Source: Elysia marginata | Taxonomy: Eukaryota > Mollusca > Gastropoda > Plakobranchidae | Direction: 5' to 3' | NCBI GenBank assembly: GCA_019649035.1 | Contig: BMAT01004542.1 | Location: forward strand, 19,254 to 83,253 | Length of the DNA: 64,000 bases | The notes under the pieces: model-generated | Seen by the model: only the letters and a program-made list of their open reading frames with translations | Told to the model about the DNA's origin: nothing | The model's database searches: none | Made by a program: the position numbers and the translations under genes | Shown here: one piece after another, positions 1 through 8,853 of the stretch | How positions within the stretch are numbered: position 1 is the stretch's first letter | Layout: every line of letters begins with the position of its first letter

Positions 1-102
1 AAAAAGGCAGGAAACCACGAAAAGAGGTGCTTAGAATGCACCACGATAGGGGGAGGACTAATTATGTACAGATTTAAATATAATAGGTATGAAAATAAAT
101 AA
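1..102 (+). CDS. 3' end of an unidentified gene (partial)
   Basis: Two plus-strand frames run open from the window edge. One ends with TAA at 100-102 and contains a Cys-x-x-Cys pair (CLEC). The other ends with TAA at 72-74 and is rich in Lys and Arg. I cannot decide which is real or name the product. If the longer frame is right, it overlaps the next small gene by 14 bases, which would fit co-transcription. Confidence 0.3.
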   Translation, partial: KKAGNHEKRCLECTTIGGGLIMYRFKYNRYENK

Positions 103-253
103 GTGGCGACTGATAGCCGTGTTTTTATTAGGCGCGATAGCAGGTAGTATTGGCACATTATGGCTTGCACCGCCACAAAACCAAATCAAGGTGAACAAGA
201 TTAAGAAGAACGATAAACCCGCTTTGGATTTTTTCGGGAAGGATAAAAAATGA
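89..253 (+). CDS. small single-pass membrane protein (54 aa), hypothetical
   Basis: The frame runs from ATG at 89 to TGA at 251. The predicted protein has a short basic N-terminus (MKINKWR), one hydrophobic stretch of about 18 residues (LIAVFLLGAIAGSIGTLW), and a Lys/Asn-rich tail ending in FFGKDKK. This is the layout of a small inner-membrane protein with the basic tail outside the bilayer, or of a membrane anchor. No family was recognised. A purine-rich stretch lies at 49-58, but it is better spaced for an ATG at 64 in the overlapping frame. Confidence is limited by length. Confidence 0.5.
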   Translation: MKINKWRLIAVFLLGAIAGSIGTLWLAPPQNQIKVNKIKKNDKPALDFFGKDKK

Positions 254-361
254 AGTTTAAATCCCATTTAAACAGGGTTTAAAAAACCCTTGACTTCGCT
301 TTGTCGGAAAACTTATCATCGTCCAGGATTATCCCTATAAAATTTTGTGTAGGAGGAAACT

Positions 362-493
362 ATAAAACAAGTTCTTATTTTTTTACTTTTCGTTTTGACG
401 ATTATAGATGTAAATTTAGGTTTTTTTGCACAATTTGATTTTGCGATTATAGTATATAAAAGCGACAAACTTCATGCCTTACGACCAATATGA
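362..493 (+). CDS. possible small secreted peptide or 5' gene remnant with ATA start
   Basis: Behind a good ribosome-binding sequence (AGGAGG at about 351-356) an open frame begins with ATA AAA CAA. It encodes a Lys followed by a strongly hydrophobic signal-peptide-like stretch and then FFAQFDF, a typical Bacteroidota signal-peptidase site before Gln. The frame ends with TGA at 491, giving about 43 residues. Either ATA is used as a start here, or this is the 5' fragment of a secreted-protein gene whose ATG has mutated. The short length after the signal peptide favours a remnant. Confidence 0.3.
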   Translation: MKQVLIFLLFVLTIIDVNLGFFAQFDFAIIVYKSDKLHALRPI

Positions 494-542
494 GTTGCTT
501 AAAAGACCGAGACCGCTCCATCCACTAATCTCAATAACCTTG

Positions 543-561
543 AGTGGGGACGCCACCCACT
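543..561 (-). terminator. short hairpin at the end of the rplT operon
   Basis: On the minus strand the rplT stop codon is directly followed by a 6-bp stem (AGTGGG/CCCACT) with a 7-base loop. There is no clear U-run after it, so termination is inferred from the position only. Confidence 0.35.
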
Positions 562-904
562 ATTTTACTCTTTTTACTAATTCTTTAAAGGTGTCGGGGT
601 GATTTGTTGCCAAATCTGCCAAGACTTTTCTGTTAAGAGATATATCGGCATCCTTCAACTTAGAGATAAACTTGGAATAGCTCAATCCTTCCGATCTAGT
701 AGCAGCGTTGATACGGACTATCCAAAGTGCTCTAAAATTTCTTTTTTTGTTTCTACGGTCTCTATAAGCATACTGTAACGCCCTCTCCACAGCGTTTTTT
801 GCTACTGTCCATACATTCTTTCTTCTACCAAAGTAGCCTTTGGCTAGTTTCAATATTTTCTTGCGTCTTCGCCTAGACGCAACAGAATTAACAGATCTCG
901 GCAT
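560..904 (-). CDS. rplT: 50S ribosomal protein L20
   Basis: The 114-residue basic protein begins [19 protein letters not shown] and contains the L20 signature around [20 protein letters not shown], at the usual family length. L20 binds 23S rRNA early in large-subunit assembly and in many bacteria also represses its own operon. It is the last gene of the thrS-infC-rpmI-rplT cluster, 29 bases after rpmI. The ATG start is supported by the conserved N-terminus. No separate L20 leader structure was recognised. Confidence 0.97.
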   Translation of the reverse strand: MPRSVNSVASRRRRKKILKLAKGYFGRRKNVWTVAKNAVERALQYAYRDRRNKKRNFRALWIVRINAATRSEGLSYSKFISKLKDADISLNRKVLADLATNHPDTFKELVKRVK

Positions 905-933
905 AGCAGTTCTATTTTATAAATTGCAATTTA

Positions 934-1131
934 TTATTTTAAACCTAATTGGACTCTCACACTATCCAAATCGCTCTTGTGAACCAATGTATCATTGGTG
1001 AGTCTCAGCTTACGCTTTTTTGACTTTTTTGTCAATATATGGCTTTTAAAAGCGTGCTTTCTCTTTATCTTACCAGAACCGGTAACAACAAATCTCTTTT
1101 TTGCGCTAGATTTGGTCTTAATTTTTGACAT
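934..1131 (-). CDS. rpmI: 50S ribosomal protein L35
   Basis: This 65-residue, highly basic protein ([20 protein letters not shown], then [20 protein letters not shown]) matches ribosomal protein L35 in length and motif order. It lies between infC (13 bases upstream) and rplT, the classical order of this operon. The ATG start matches the family N-terminus. Confidence 0.96.
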   Translation of the reverse strand: MSKIKTKSSAKKRFVVTGSGKIKRKHAFKSHILTKKSKKRKLRLTNDTLVHKSDLDSVRVQLGLK

Positions 1132-1144
1132 AATTCTAAATATT

Positions 1145-1705
1145 TTAGTTTTTCTTTACTTTCTTTGGAACTATAAACATAGTCATTCTCTTGCCCTCCA
1201 ATTTGGGCAATTGCTCTACTTTTCCATATGACTCTAGATCCTGAGCCAATTTAAGCAACAAAATCTCCCCCTGGTCTTTGTAGATAATGGAACGCCCTCT
1301 AAAAAAAACATAAGCCTTCAACTTTGCCCCATCTTTCAAGAATTTAATACTGTGTTTTTTCTTAAACTCATAATCGTGATCGTCTGTCTGTGGTCCAAAT
1401 CGAACCTCCTTTACGACTATTTTAGTTGCATTTGCTTTTATAACCTTTTCCCGTTTTTTCTTTTCGTAAAGGAACTTTTTATAGTCCATCACTTTACAAA
1501 CAGGGGGCTTTGCATTTGGAGAAATTTCTACCAAATCTAGCAACATCTCTTTAGCTATTTGCAACGCTCGAGAAGTAGGGTAAACACCCACTTCTAGATT
1601 GTCTCCAACCAGCCTTACTTCACTATATCGGATATTGTCATTTATCCTGTGTAAGTCTTTTTTTTCAACACGAGGCTTTCCTCGATAGCTTCTCCTTATT
1701 GCTAT
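1145..1705 (-). CDS. infC: translation initiation factor IF-3 (ATA start)
   Basis: IF-3 binds the 30S subunit, prevents premature 50S joining and proofreads the start codon. The core ([20 protein letters not shown], then the C-terminal domain with [16 protein letters not shown]) is unmistakable. A start at the ATG at 1591 would remove most of the N-terminal domain. Continuing the frame upstream gives [16 protein letters not shown], then [19 protein letters not shown], the expected flavobacterial IF-3 N-terminus, beginning at an ATA codon at 1705-1703. That gives 186 residues. Use of a near-cognate start is the known autoregulatory device of infC (AUU in enterobacteria). The start lies 11 bases after the thrS stop. 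The call is certain; the ATA start is a strong inference. Confidence 0.95.
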   Translation of the reverse strand: MAIRRSYRGKPRVEKKDLHRINDNIRYSEVRLVGDNLEVGVYPTSRALQIAKEMLLDLVEISPNAKPPVCKVMDYKKFLYEKKKREKVIKANATKIVVKEVRFGPQTDDHDYEFKKKHSIKFLKDGAKLKAYVFFRGRSIIYKDQGEILLLKLAQDLESYGKVEQLPKLEGKRMTMFIVPKKVKKN

Positions 1706-1716
1706 AACTCAAAAAT

Positions 1717-3666
1717 TTAACTAGATAAAAACAATTCTGTTCTAAAAGAGTCATTTCCTTCTATGAGGTCTACAAACTCGGCAATCTTCATCTTTCCCAT
1801 GTCTTTGCCTCCATGTTTTCTAACCGAAACAGTACCCGCTTCCTCCTCCTTGTCACCGACAACCAAAATAAAATGGAACTTCTGCATTTCGGCTTCCCTT
1901 ATCTTTTTCCCAGTCGTCTCGTTTCTATCATCAATTTGGGTGCGAATTTCGGATTTTTTCAGTAATTTCAAAACCTTCTTGGAATATTTTTTATTCTTTT
2001 CTCCTATCGGGATGATAATGCACTGATTAGGAGTTAGCCACAGGGGTAATTTTCCCTTTGTATGTTCCAAAAGGAGTGCCATAAAACGCTCCATACTGCC
2101 AAATGGTGCCCTGTGTATCATCACAGGTCTATGAGGGGAGTTGTCGGCTCCTATATAACTCAGTTCAAATTGTTCAGGAAGGTTGTAGTCTACCTGAATT
2201 GTTCCAAGTTGCCACTGCCTTTCTAAAGCATCTTTTACCATAAAGTCTAATTTTGGGCCGTAAAATGCGGCCTCTCCGTACTCTATAATGCAATGCAAAC
2301 CTTTGGCTTTTGTAACATTGAGAATAGCTTTTTCTGCCTTTTCCCAGTTTTCCTCACTTCCTATATATTTTTCCTTTTTTTCCAAATCTCTGAGGGATAT
2401 TTGGGCTGTAAAATCTTCAAAACCTAGAGATTTAAATACATAAAGCACCAAGTTTATCACTTTTGTAAACTCATCTTCCAATTGTTCTGGCATACAGAAA
2501 ATATGCGCATCATCTTGCGTAAATCCTCTCACCCTAGTCAAGCCATGTAGCTCCCCACTTTGCTCGTATCTGTAAACGGTTCCAAACTCGGCATATCTCT
2601 TTGGAAGGTCTCTGTAACTCCAAGGCCTTGAATTGTAAATTTCACAGTGGTGGGGACAATTCATCGGTTTTAAAAAGAATTCTTCTGTTTCATTTGGCGT
2701 TCTGATCGGCTGAAAGCTGTCTGCTCCATATTTTTCATAATGCCCAGAAGTTACATACAGTCCTTTTTCTCCGATATGTGGTGATATAACTTGTTCATAA
2801 CCAGCTTCTTGTTGCGCTTTTTTGAGAAAGTTTTCCAATCTTTCCCTCGCCTGTGTGCCTTTGGGTAACCAAAGGGGAAGCCCCGCACCCACCTTTTTAG
2901 AAAAAGTAAATAATTCCATTTCTTTACCGAGCCTTCTGTGGTCATATTTTTTAGCTTCTTCTACCTTTTGTAAGTATATTTTGAGTTCTTTTTGCTTTGG
3001 AAAAGAAATACCGTAAACCCTTGTCAACTGTTTACTATTTTCATCTCCTCGCCAATAGGCCCCCGCTATATTGAGGATTTTAACAGCCTTTATAAGTCCT
3101 GTATTGGGTATGTGCCCACCTCTGCACAAGTCTGTAAAATTGGAGTGGTTACAAAATGTAATATCACCGTCTTGAAGATTTCTAATCAGCTCTATTTTAT
3201 AAGGGTTTTCCTCTTTTTTATAGAATGCTATAGCATCTTTTTTAGACACTTGACGCATTTTGAAGTTGTGATTTTGCCTTGCCAACTCTAGCATTCTCGA
3301 CTCAATTTTTGGAAAATCATTTTCGGAAATGGCATGCCCATTGGGGTCTACATCGTAGTAAAAGCCATTCTCAATAGCCGGTCCAATAGAGAGCTTTATC
3401 TTAGGATATATTTCTAGAAGCACCTGAGCCATAACATGTGAAGAAGAGTGCCAAAAAGCCTTTTTCCCCATACTATCACTGAAAGTATATAGGATTAGCT
3501 TCCCATCTTCTAAAAGGGGGGTGTCTATCTCTACCTGCCTGTTGTTAAAACTTGCGGAAATTATATTTCTAGCCAACCCTTCACTGATGGATTTGGCAAT
3601 ATTATAAGGCGTACTTCCAGAATTTATCTCTTTAATATTTCCGTCTGGAAGTGTGATTTTTAGCAT
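1717..3666 (-). CDS. thrS: threonyl-tRNA synthetase
   Basis: This 649-residue enzyme charges tRNA-Thr in the cytoplasm. Domains in order are a TGS domain (about residues 1-60), the editing domain with HSSSHVMAQ and CRGGHIPNTG, the class II catalytic core with MNCPHHCEIY (Zn-ligand Cys) and VYRYEQSGELHGLTRVRGF (motif 2), and a C-terminal anticodon-binding domain. Length and motifs are normal, so both aminoacylation and removal of Ser-tRNA should be intact. It is the first gene of the operon with infC, rpmI and rplT; a TAAATTTG box lies about 25 bases upstream. Confidence 0.97.
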   Translation of the reverse strand: MLKITLPDGNIKEINSGSTPYNIAKSISEGLARNIISASFNNRQVEIDTPLLEDGKLILYTFSDSMGKKAFWHSSSHVMAQVLLEIYPKIKLSIGPAIENGFYYDVDPNGHAISENDFPKIESRMLELARQNHNFKMRQVSKKDAIAFYKKEENPYKIELIRNLQDGDITFCNHSNFTDLCRGGHIPNTGLIKAVKILNIAGAYWRGDENSKQLTRVYGISFPKQKELKIYLQKVEEAKKYDHRRLGKEMELFTFSKKVGAGLPLWLPKGTQARERLENFLKKAQQEAGYEQVISPHIGEKGLYVTSGHYEKYGADSFQPIRTPNETEEFFLKPMNCPHHCEIYNSRPWSYRDLPKRYAEFGTVYRYEQSGELHGLTRVRGFTQDDAHIFCMPEQLEDEFTKVINLVLYVFKSLGFEDFTAQISLRDLEKKEKYIGSEENWEKAEKAILNVTKAKGLHCIIEYGEAAFYGPKLDFMVKDALERQWQLGTIQVDYNLPEQFELSYIGADNSPHRPVMIHRAPFGSMERFMALLLEHTKGKLPLWLTPNQCIIIPIGEKNKKYSKKVLKLLKKSEIRTQIDDRNETTGKKIREAEMQKFHFILVVGDKEEEAGTVSVRKHGGKDMGKMKIAEFVDLIEGNDSFRTELFLSS

Positions 3667-3691
3667 CCTTTTGATTTTTTTAATTCAGTTT

Positions 3692-3699
3692 CAAATTTA
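3692..3699 (-). promoter_or_regulatory. putative -7 box of the thrS operon promoter
   Basis: The minus strand reads TAAATTTG here, matching the Bacteroidota -7 consensus TAnnTTTG, and would give a leader of about 20 bases before the thrS ATG. No clear TTG is found at the -33 position, so only the -7 element is supported. Confidence 0.4.
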
Positions 3700-3719
3700 T
3701 GAGGGTTGCTTTAATACAT

Positions 3720-4814
3720 TTAAAGGGAAGATGCCCAGTTTGTTACCTTCATAATTTTGTGAAAAATATCATTGTTTTCGTAGAACCCTATAAAATCCTC
3801 AGACCCTGGACCGTAGGAAAGCACAGGAATCAAAGTCGCGGAATGCCCACTTGTAGAAAATGAACCCTTAATTTTGTTATAGTCTCCATCATTTGAAGCT
3901 AGTGTGTAACCACCTGTTTCATGGTCTGCGGTAACAACAACCAATGTGTTTCCGTCTTTCTCTGCAAAGTCCAGTGCCTTTCCAATTGCCATATCAAAGT
4001 CGAGTACTTCCTGGACAATATAGTCAGAATCATTGCTATGCCCCCCCCAGTCAATTTGCGAGCCTTCAACCATTAGGAAGAAGCCTCTTTTATTTTGAGA
4101 CAGATAGTCTAACCCAATTTGGGTAGCACTTGGGAGAAAATCTCCCCTCCCCTCACTTGCCTTTGGCATCGCATTATCAGCTAATAAAAATCCAAATTTA
4201 CTACTTAGATTAAATTCTGAAACGGAAGGTTTTTTGAGGCTTATTGTATCAATTACAAAGTTTGCATTTTGAAAGTCTTTAGATAGGTTTGCATTGTCTT
4301 TTCTTTTGAAAAAGAACTTCTTTCCACCTCCCGCAAAAAAATCAATGGGAGATTTTGGAAGAAAAGTGGCAATATCTTCTTCTAATTTTCTTGTCTTTAC
4401 ATGCGCATAGAACGAAGCAGGTGTAGCGTGTGTGATGGATGATGTAGAAATAACCCCACTAGAAATATTAGAATCTATGACCTCGGGAATTAGCTTTACC
4501 GCAAGTGTGTCCATGTCTATACCAATGGCTCTATTATAGGTTTTTATCCCGGCAGAAAAAGCAGTGGCACCGGCCGCAGAGTCGGTTATCAAATCACTTT
4601 TTGAAGATGTTTTTATCAGCCCGATATGTTTAAACCGCTTAAAATTTGGGGTAGATGCACCAAAAAAGAAACTACTAGAAAGCTGAGACAATCCCATTCC
4701 ATCTCCAATTAAGAGGATGACATTTTTTGGTTTTTCGGTATGGGTAACCTTAGTCTTTTTTCCACATCCAAATGTTAAAAATAAGAACATAACAAGGTTT
4801 AACAAGTTCTTCAT
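3720..4814 (-). CDS. alkaline phosphatase, PhoA-like lipoprotein
   Basis: This 364-residue protein begins with a lipoprotein signal peptide ending in FLTFGC (Cys17), so it should be anchored in an envelope membrane. It carries the alkaline phosphatase motifs: VILLIGDGMG (metal-binding Asp), LITDSAAGATAFSAG (the nucleophilic Ser in DSAAGATA) and VVTADHETGG (metal-binding Asp/His/Glu). It should hydrolyse phosphate monoesters in the periplasm or at the surface. It is shorter than E. coli PhoA. It is transcribed divergently from the symporter at 4921, with a palindromic promoter region between them. An 8-C run at 4041-4048 lies inside the gene. Confidence 0.9.
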   Translation of the reverse strand: MKNLLNLVMFLFLTFGCGKKTKVTHTEKPKNVILLIGDGMGLSQLSSSFFFGASTPNFKRFKHIGLIKTSSKSDLITDSAAGATAFSAGIKTYNRAIGIDMDTLAVKLIPEVIDSNISSGVISTSSITHATPASFYAHVKTRKLEEDIATFLPKSPIDFFAGGGKKFFFKRKDNANLSKDFQNANFVIDTISLKKPSVSEFNLSSKFGFLLADNAMPKASEGRGDFLPSATQIGLDYLSQNKRGFFLMVEGSQIDWGGHSNDSDYIVQEVLDFDMAIGKALDFAEKDGNTLVVVTADHETGGYTLASNDGDYNKIKGSFSTSGHSATLIPVLSYGPGSEDFIGFYENNDIFHKIMKVTNWASSL

Positions 4815-4840
4815 AAATATTTAAAAATTAGTTTTAGATG

Positions 4841-4860
4841 TGCAAAGTTATAACTTTGCA
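4841..4860. promoter_or_regulatory. perfect 20-bp palindrome containing two opposed -7 boxes
   Basis: The sequence TGCAAAGTTA followed by its exact reverse complement forms a 20-bp palindrome. Each strand contains TAACTTTG, the Bacteroidota -7 consensus, pointing outward toward the phosphatase (minus) and the symporter (plus). It could be a pair of overlapping divergent promoters, an operator for a dimeric regulator, or both. Clear TTG boxes at -33 are not visible on either side. Confidence 0.5.
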
Positions 4861-4920
4861 TTAAGTTTGGCTCATTTATTTAATTTAGTCACCCCGAAAA
4901 ATTATAAATCTTTAATACTT

Positions 4921-6189
4921 ATGAAAAAACTGGCATTGCACTGGAAAATACTTCTTGGAATGCTCTTGGGAGTGGTGTTTGCGTCTATCTTGGTGCGTTT
5001 CGATTTTGGCAAAAATTTCATCTCCGATTGGATAAAACCTTTCGGGACGATATTCATCAGTGCATTAAAACTAATAGCAATTCCACTCATATTTACTTCA
5101 TTAATAAAGGGTGTGTCGGATCTAAAGGACATTTCTAAACTATCCAAAATGGGACTGAAAACCATACTGTTGTATTTGGGAACAACCTTATTTGCAGTAT
5201 CCGTAGGGGTTGTTATCGTAAACATTATAAAGCCGGGTGGGAGCATAAGTCAGGAAACCCGTCAGGAGTTGATGGGGAACTATTTATTAGAGGCTAAAGG
5301 TAAAATAAATATGGCCACACAACAAAAAGGTAAAGGGCCATTAGATGCCTTAGAAAATATTATCCCCAAAAATATATTTGGTGCGGCTTCTGACAATAAG
5401 AATATGTTGCAGGTCATATTCTTTTCCTTATTCTTCGGTGTTTGTTTGCTACTTATACCAAAAGAAAAATCTAAACCTGTAATGTTATTTTTCGATGGAT
5501 TTAATGAAGTCATACTAAAAATGATAGACCTCATTATGTGGGCTGCTCCCTATGGTACTTTTGCACTTTTGGCAGTATTGGTGGCAGATGCTCCCAAATG
5601 GGATTTATTCATCGCACTGGGTCAATACGGTATATCTGTAATAATAGGACTACTCACTTTGATGGGCTTTTATGTGTTGCTGGTATTTTTCTTTGCAAGG
5701 GTTTCACCGACAACTTTTCTCAAAGGAATCTCACCTGCGCAATTATTAGCTTTTTCTACGAGTTCCAGCGTTGCTACGCTACCAGTGACTATGGAACGGG
5801 TAGAAGACCACCTCGGGGTAGAGGAAGAGGTCAGTAGCTTTGTCCTGCCTATTGGAGCCACAATCAATATGGATGGAACAACTCTATATCAGGCTGTGGC
5901 CGCGGTTTTCATAGCACAGGCATTTGGAATAGAATTGGATATTCAAACTCAGTTGGGAATTATTGCTACTGCGACTTTGGCCTCTATTGGTAGTGCGGGT
6001 GTGCCGGGAGCGGGTATGGTTATGCTCGTGATTGTATTGGCTCAGGCAGGTATTCCCGAAGCAGGACTATCATTCATATTTGCCATAGATAGACCTTTGG
6101 ATATGTGTCGCACAACGGTGAATATAACAGGAGACGCTACAGTATCTATGCTTATTGCTAAGTCAGATAATAAGCTCCATCTTGAATGA
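4921..6189 (+). CDS. sodium/proton-dicarboxylate or glutamate symporter (DAACS family)
   Basis: A 422-residue inner-membrane carrier with several hydrophobic segments. It has the family's substrate- and cation-binding motifs: the serine-rich STSSSVATLPVTM loop, NMDGTTLYQ, the re-entrant loop SIGSAGVPGAGMVML, and DRPLDMCRTTVNITGDA. It should import C4-dicarboxylates or acidic amino acids with Na+ or H+; the exact substrate cannot be told. The ATG at 4921 (MKKLALHWKILLGMLLGV) is preferred over upstream in-frame codons because the family starts at this point. The stop overlaps the next gene by 4 bases (ATGA). Confidence 0.92.
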   Translation: MKKLALHWKILLGMLLGVVFASILVRFDFGKNFISDWIKPFGTIFISALKLIAIPLIFTSLIKGVSDLKDISKLSKMGLKTILLYLGTTLFAVSVGVVIVNIIKPGGSISQETRQELMGNYLLEAKGKINMATQQKGKGPLDALENIIPKNIFGAASDNKNMLQVIFFSLFFGVCLLLIPKEKSKPVMLFFDGFNEVILKMIDLIMWAAPYGTFALLAVLVADAPKWDLFIALGQYGISVIIGLLTLMGFYVLLVFFFARVSPTTFLKGISPAQLLAFSTSSSVATLPVTMERVEDHLGVEEEVSSFVLPIGATINMDGTTLYQAVAAVFIAQAFGIELDIQTQLGIIATATLASIGSAGVPGAGMVMLVIVLAQAGIPEAGLSFIFAIDRPLDMCRTTVNITGDATVSMLIAKSDNKLHLE

Positions 6190-7058
6190 TGAAAGTTAGT
6201 GGTTTTTCTTTTGTGAGAAATGCGGTAGAATATGACTACCCCGTTGTGGAGTCTATTTCGTCTGTATTGCCTCTATGTGATGAATTTGTGATTCTAGTAG
6301 GTAATTCGACAGATGGTACTATTGACCTTATCAAGCGTATTAAAAGCCCCAAAATAAAGATATATGAATCTATTTGGGATGACAGCCTCAAAAAAGGAGG
6401 TAGGGTCTTAGCCATAGAGACAGATAAAGCTTTCCAAAAAATATCAAAAGAATCAGATTGGGCTTTTTACATACAAGCCGATGAAATTGTCCATGAAGAT
6501 GACTTGGATACAATAGAGACTTATATGCAACGCTATAAGGATAACAAACAGGTAGATGGATTGCTGTTTAACTATTTGCATTTTTATGGTTCTTATGATT
6601 TTGTAGGGGCTTCCAATATGTGGTATCCCCACGAAATTAGAATTATCAAAAATAAATCTAGTATTTATTCCTACAGGGATGCACAAGGTTTTCGCAAGGA
6701 TGGCAATGCCAAACTAAATGTGATTGCTACTCCGGCAAGGATTTTCCACTACGGATGGGTAAGAAAGCCAGAGTCTATGAGCCTAAAAAACCAAAATTTT
6801 GTCCAGTTATACGATGAAAATAGTAATAAGTCTTCCATACCAAGTATATTTAATTACAATGCATACACAGGACAGTTAAAACCCTACAAGGGTTCACATC
6901 CCAAATTTTTAAAGAGCAGGATAAAGCAGATGAATTGGAAATTTGAAGATGATATATCTTTTGACAAGATGAGCATAAAAGATAAAGTAAAAAAGTTTTG
7001 CAAAAAATACTTGGGGCTTAATTTTTACTACGAAAATTATCGCATACTCAAAGATTAA
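6186..7058 (+). CDS. family 2-type glycosyltransferase
   Basis: The 290-residue protein has a GT2-like N-terminal fold: NAVEYDYPVVESISSVLP, then FVILVGNSTDGT (nucleotide-sugar binding), and AFYIQADEIVHEDDL near the expected metal-binding acidic motif. No membrane segment is evident, so it should act at the cytoplasmic side, adding a sugar to a surface glycan. Donor and acceptor are unknown. It overlaps the symporter by 4 bases, so translation may be coupled although no functional link is obvious. Confidence 0.75.
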   Translation: MMKVSGFSFVRNAVEYDYPVVESISSVLPLCDEFVILVGNSTDGTIDLIKRIKSPKIKIYESIWDDSLKKGGRVLAIETDKAFQKISKESDWAFYIQADEIVHEDDLDTIETYMQRYKDNKQVDGLLFNYLHFYGSYDFVGASNMWYPHEIRIIKNKSSIYSYRDAQGFRKDGNAKLNVIATPARIFHYGWVRKPESMSLKNQNFVQLYDENSNKSSIPSIFNYNAYTGQLKPYKGSHPKFLKSRIKQMNWKFEDDISFDKMSIKDKVKKFCKKYLGLNFYYENYRILKD

Positions 7059-7140
7059 ATTTTAGCATCCTAACCGTAAGAGATACCTTACATTAAGATA
7101 TATTTATTAACTTGCAACAAAATAAAATTTACAATGAGAT

Positions 7141-7962
7141 ATGAATGAACTAAAAATACCTAAATCTGTTATTATGATTGGGATTGCTACGATTGTTGGC
7201 ATTGTTATGATTGCAAAGACAGCGGTAACTATAGACTCTGGTCGGGCAGGTGTTTTGTACCGTACTTTCGGTGGTGGGGTAGTTACTGAGGAGCCTCCTT
7301 TGGGCGAGGGGTTTCACATTATAGCACCTTGGAATAAGGTTATTATCTATGAAGTAAGGCAACAGGAGATATTGGAAAATATGAAAGTATTGTCTTCCAA
7401 TGGATTGGAAATAGAACTAGAAACATCGGCTTGGTATCAACCAGAATGGTCAAAACTCGGTCTTCTACACAAGGAGAAAGGCGAAAGATATGTGTCTAGA
7501 ATTTTACAACCGGCCATTCGCTCTGCTACCAGGAGTGTCGTCGGTCGTTATACCCCGGAGCAATTATATTCTACAAAAAGAGATTCTATTCAAAAAGAAA
7601 TATACAAGGAGACTAAGGAAATTGTAAAAAGTCAGTACATTCAGCTCAACGAGGTATTAGTAAGAGATATAGGACTGCCTCCGACAATCAAAGATGCTAT
7701 CGAGAGAAAACTAAAGCAGGAACAGGAATCCTTGGAGTATCAATTTCGTTTGGAAAAAGCTAAAAAAGAAGCTGAAAGACAACGCATAGAGGCTGAAGGG
7801 AAAGCCCTTGCCAATAAGATACTGAGCGCGTCCCTAACAGAAAAAATACTTCAAGAAAAAGGCATTAGTGCGACCTTAGAGCTTTCAAAATCAGGAAATA
7901 CAAAAGTTATTGTAATTGGTTCGGGAGAGGGAGGCTTGCCTGTTATCTTGGGGAATCAGTAA
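7141..7962 (+). CDS. SPFH/prohibitin-family membrane protein
   Basis: This 273-residue protein has an N-terminal membrane anchor (IGIATIVGIVMIAKTAVTI), a band-7 (SPFH) domain starting at DSGRAGVLYRTFGG, and a charged helical region (about residues 185-230, rich in Glu, Lys and Arg) typical of prohibitin oligomerisation. Prohibitin-like proteins form membrane rings that organise microdomains and often modulate the FtsH protease. No protease gene is adjacent. A TTAACTTGC motif about 25 bases upstream may be part of its promoter. Confidence 0.85.
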   Translation: MNELKIPKSVIMIGIATIVGIVMIAKTAVTIDSGRAGVLYRTFGGGVVTEEPPLGEGFHIIAPWNKVIIYEVRQQEILENMKVLSSNGLEIELETSAWYQPEWSKLGLLHKEKGERYVSRILQPAIRSATRSVVGRYTPEQLYSTKRDSIQKEIYKETKEIVKSQYIQLNEVLVRDIGLPPTIKDAIERKLKQEQESLEYQFRLEKAKKEAERQRIEAEGKALANKILSASLTEKILQEKGISATLELSKSGNTKVIVIGSGEGGLPVILGNQ

Positions 7963-8853
7963 GTCTATGAAAAACTCTATATCGGGGAGGTGAATTTTTT
8001 ATAATGTTTTTTAAGAATAACAGTAAGCAAAAACATTGATTTATGACGGGGTTTTTTGTGTCTGATTGTGTCAAATTTATGTCTAAAATGATGAGGGATT
8101 TGTTAGCTTAACGCTTACCTCTCCGCCATACGATCGATACCTAAGATTCTACTAAGATGGCTACGATTTTAATTTCAAGCATATGAAAAGATTGCAAAAA
8201 GGAGATTGGACATTTATATATAGAGGGTTTTCGATTTAGTATTGAAAATAGAAAAAATCAACAATAGCAACTTGTTTCAATTTAAATACGGTAGTACAAA
8301 TTTTAGAATTAAACAATGAAAATGCCCTGATGTATCACTGAAAGAGATGGAGAGTTTATTATATCCACAAGGTTTTTTGGAAAAGGCAAATATTTTTGAA
8401 ATGGGAAAGGGTTTAATAAAGAGATATGTAGTAAGTGTTTTGTTCTAAAATCTATCAATGAATTTGATATTAATCAAACAGATTCAGAAGGAAAGAAAAC
8501 AATACATACAAGTTGCAGAGAGTCTCGTTTAGCCATATATAAACGCTTGGTGTCTCAATTGGTAATAAAGCCATTTTTAAAAAATATTGTCCGCCTGAAG
8601 CACCTTATTTAAGTGTCCAATATGTGAAAAAAGGGTAGTTATTAGGTTTATGGTTAAAATTGTTCTAGACTATGACAAGGAAGAGGGAAAATAAGAGGGT
8701 ATATTTGCGATAGTTGTACACAGTATTAGGACGATTTAAAAATGAAAAGAACTATTTGAAAAATGCCATTAATATAGAGACTTTTAAGAATAAGAAAAGT
8801 TGATATTTTAAAGTGATTTTTCAGGTTGTTTTTTATTCGAATCATATATTTTT
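7963..8853. other. 890-base non-coding region with decayed gene remnants
   Basis: No intact gene is visible here. Plus-strand stretches keep protein-like character over 20 to 55 codons before frame changes or stops, for example around 8281-8450, 8449-8610 (a run containing SEGKKTIHTSCRES) and 8590-8640 (CPPEAPYLSVQYVKKG). These look like the remains of one or two small genes of unknown family. Confidence 0.5.
8449..8640 (+). pseudogene. decayed small gene of unknown family
   Basis: From about 8449 the plus strand is open for roughly 55 codons and then continues with similar character in another frame to a TAG at 8636-8638. The readable parts have ordinary amino-acid composition (FDINQTDSEGKKTIH, then SQLVIKPFLKNI, then CPPEAPYLSVQYVKKG). 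There is no recognisable start and no homolog I can name. The frame change is the reason for the pseudogene call. Confidence 0.3.

Noticed and set aside
4840-4920. An upstream extension of the symporter from 4840
   Set aside because: It would place the palindromic promoter inside the gene and adds residues not expected in the family; the ATG at 4921 gives the normal N-terminus.
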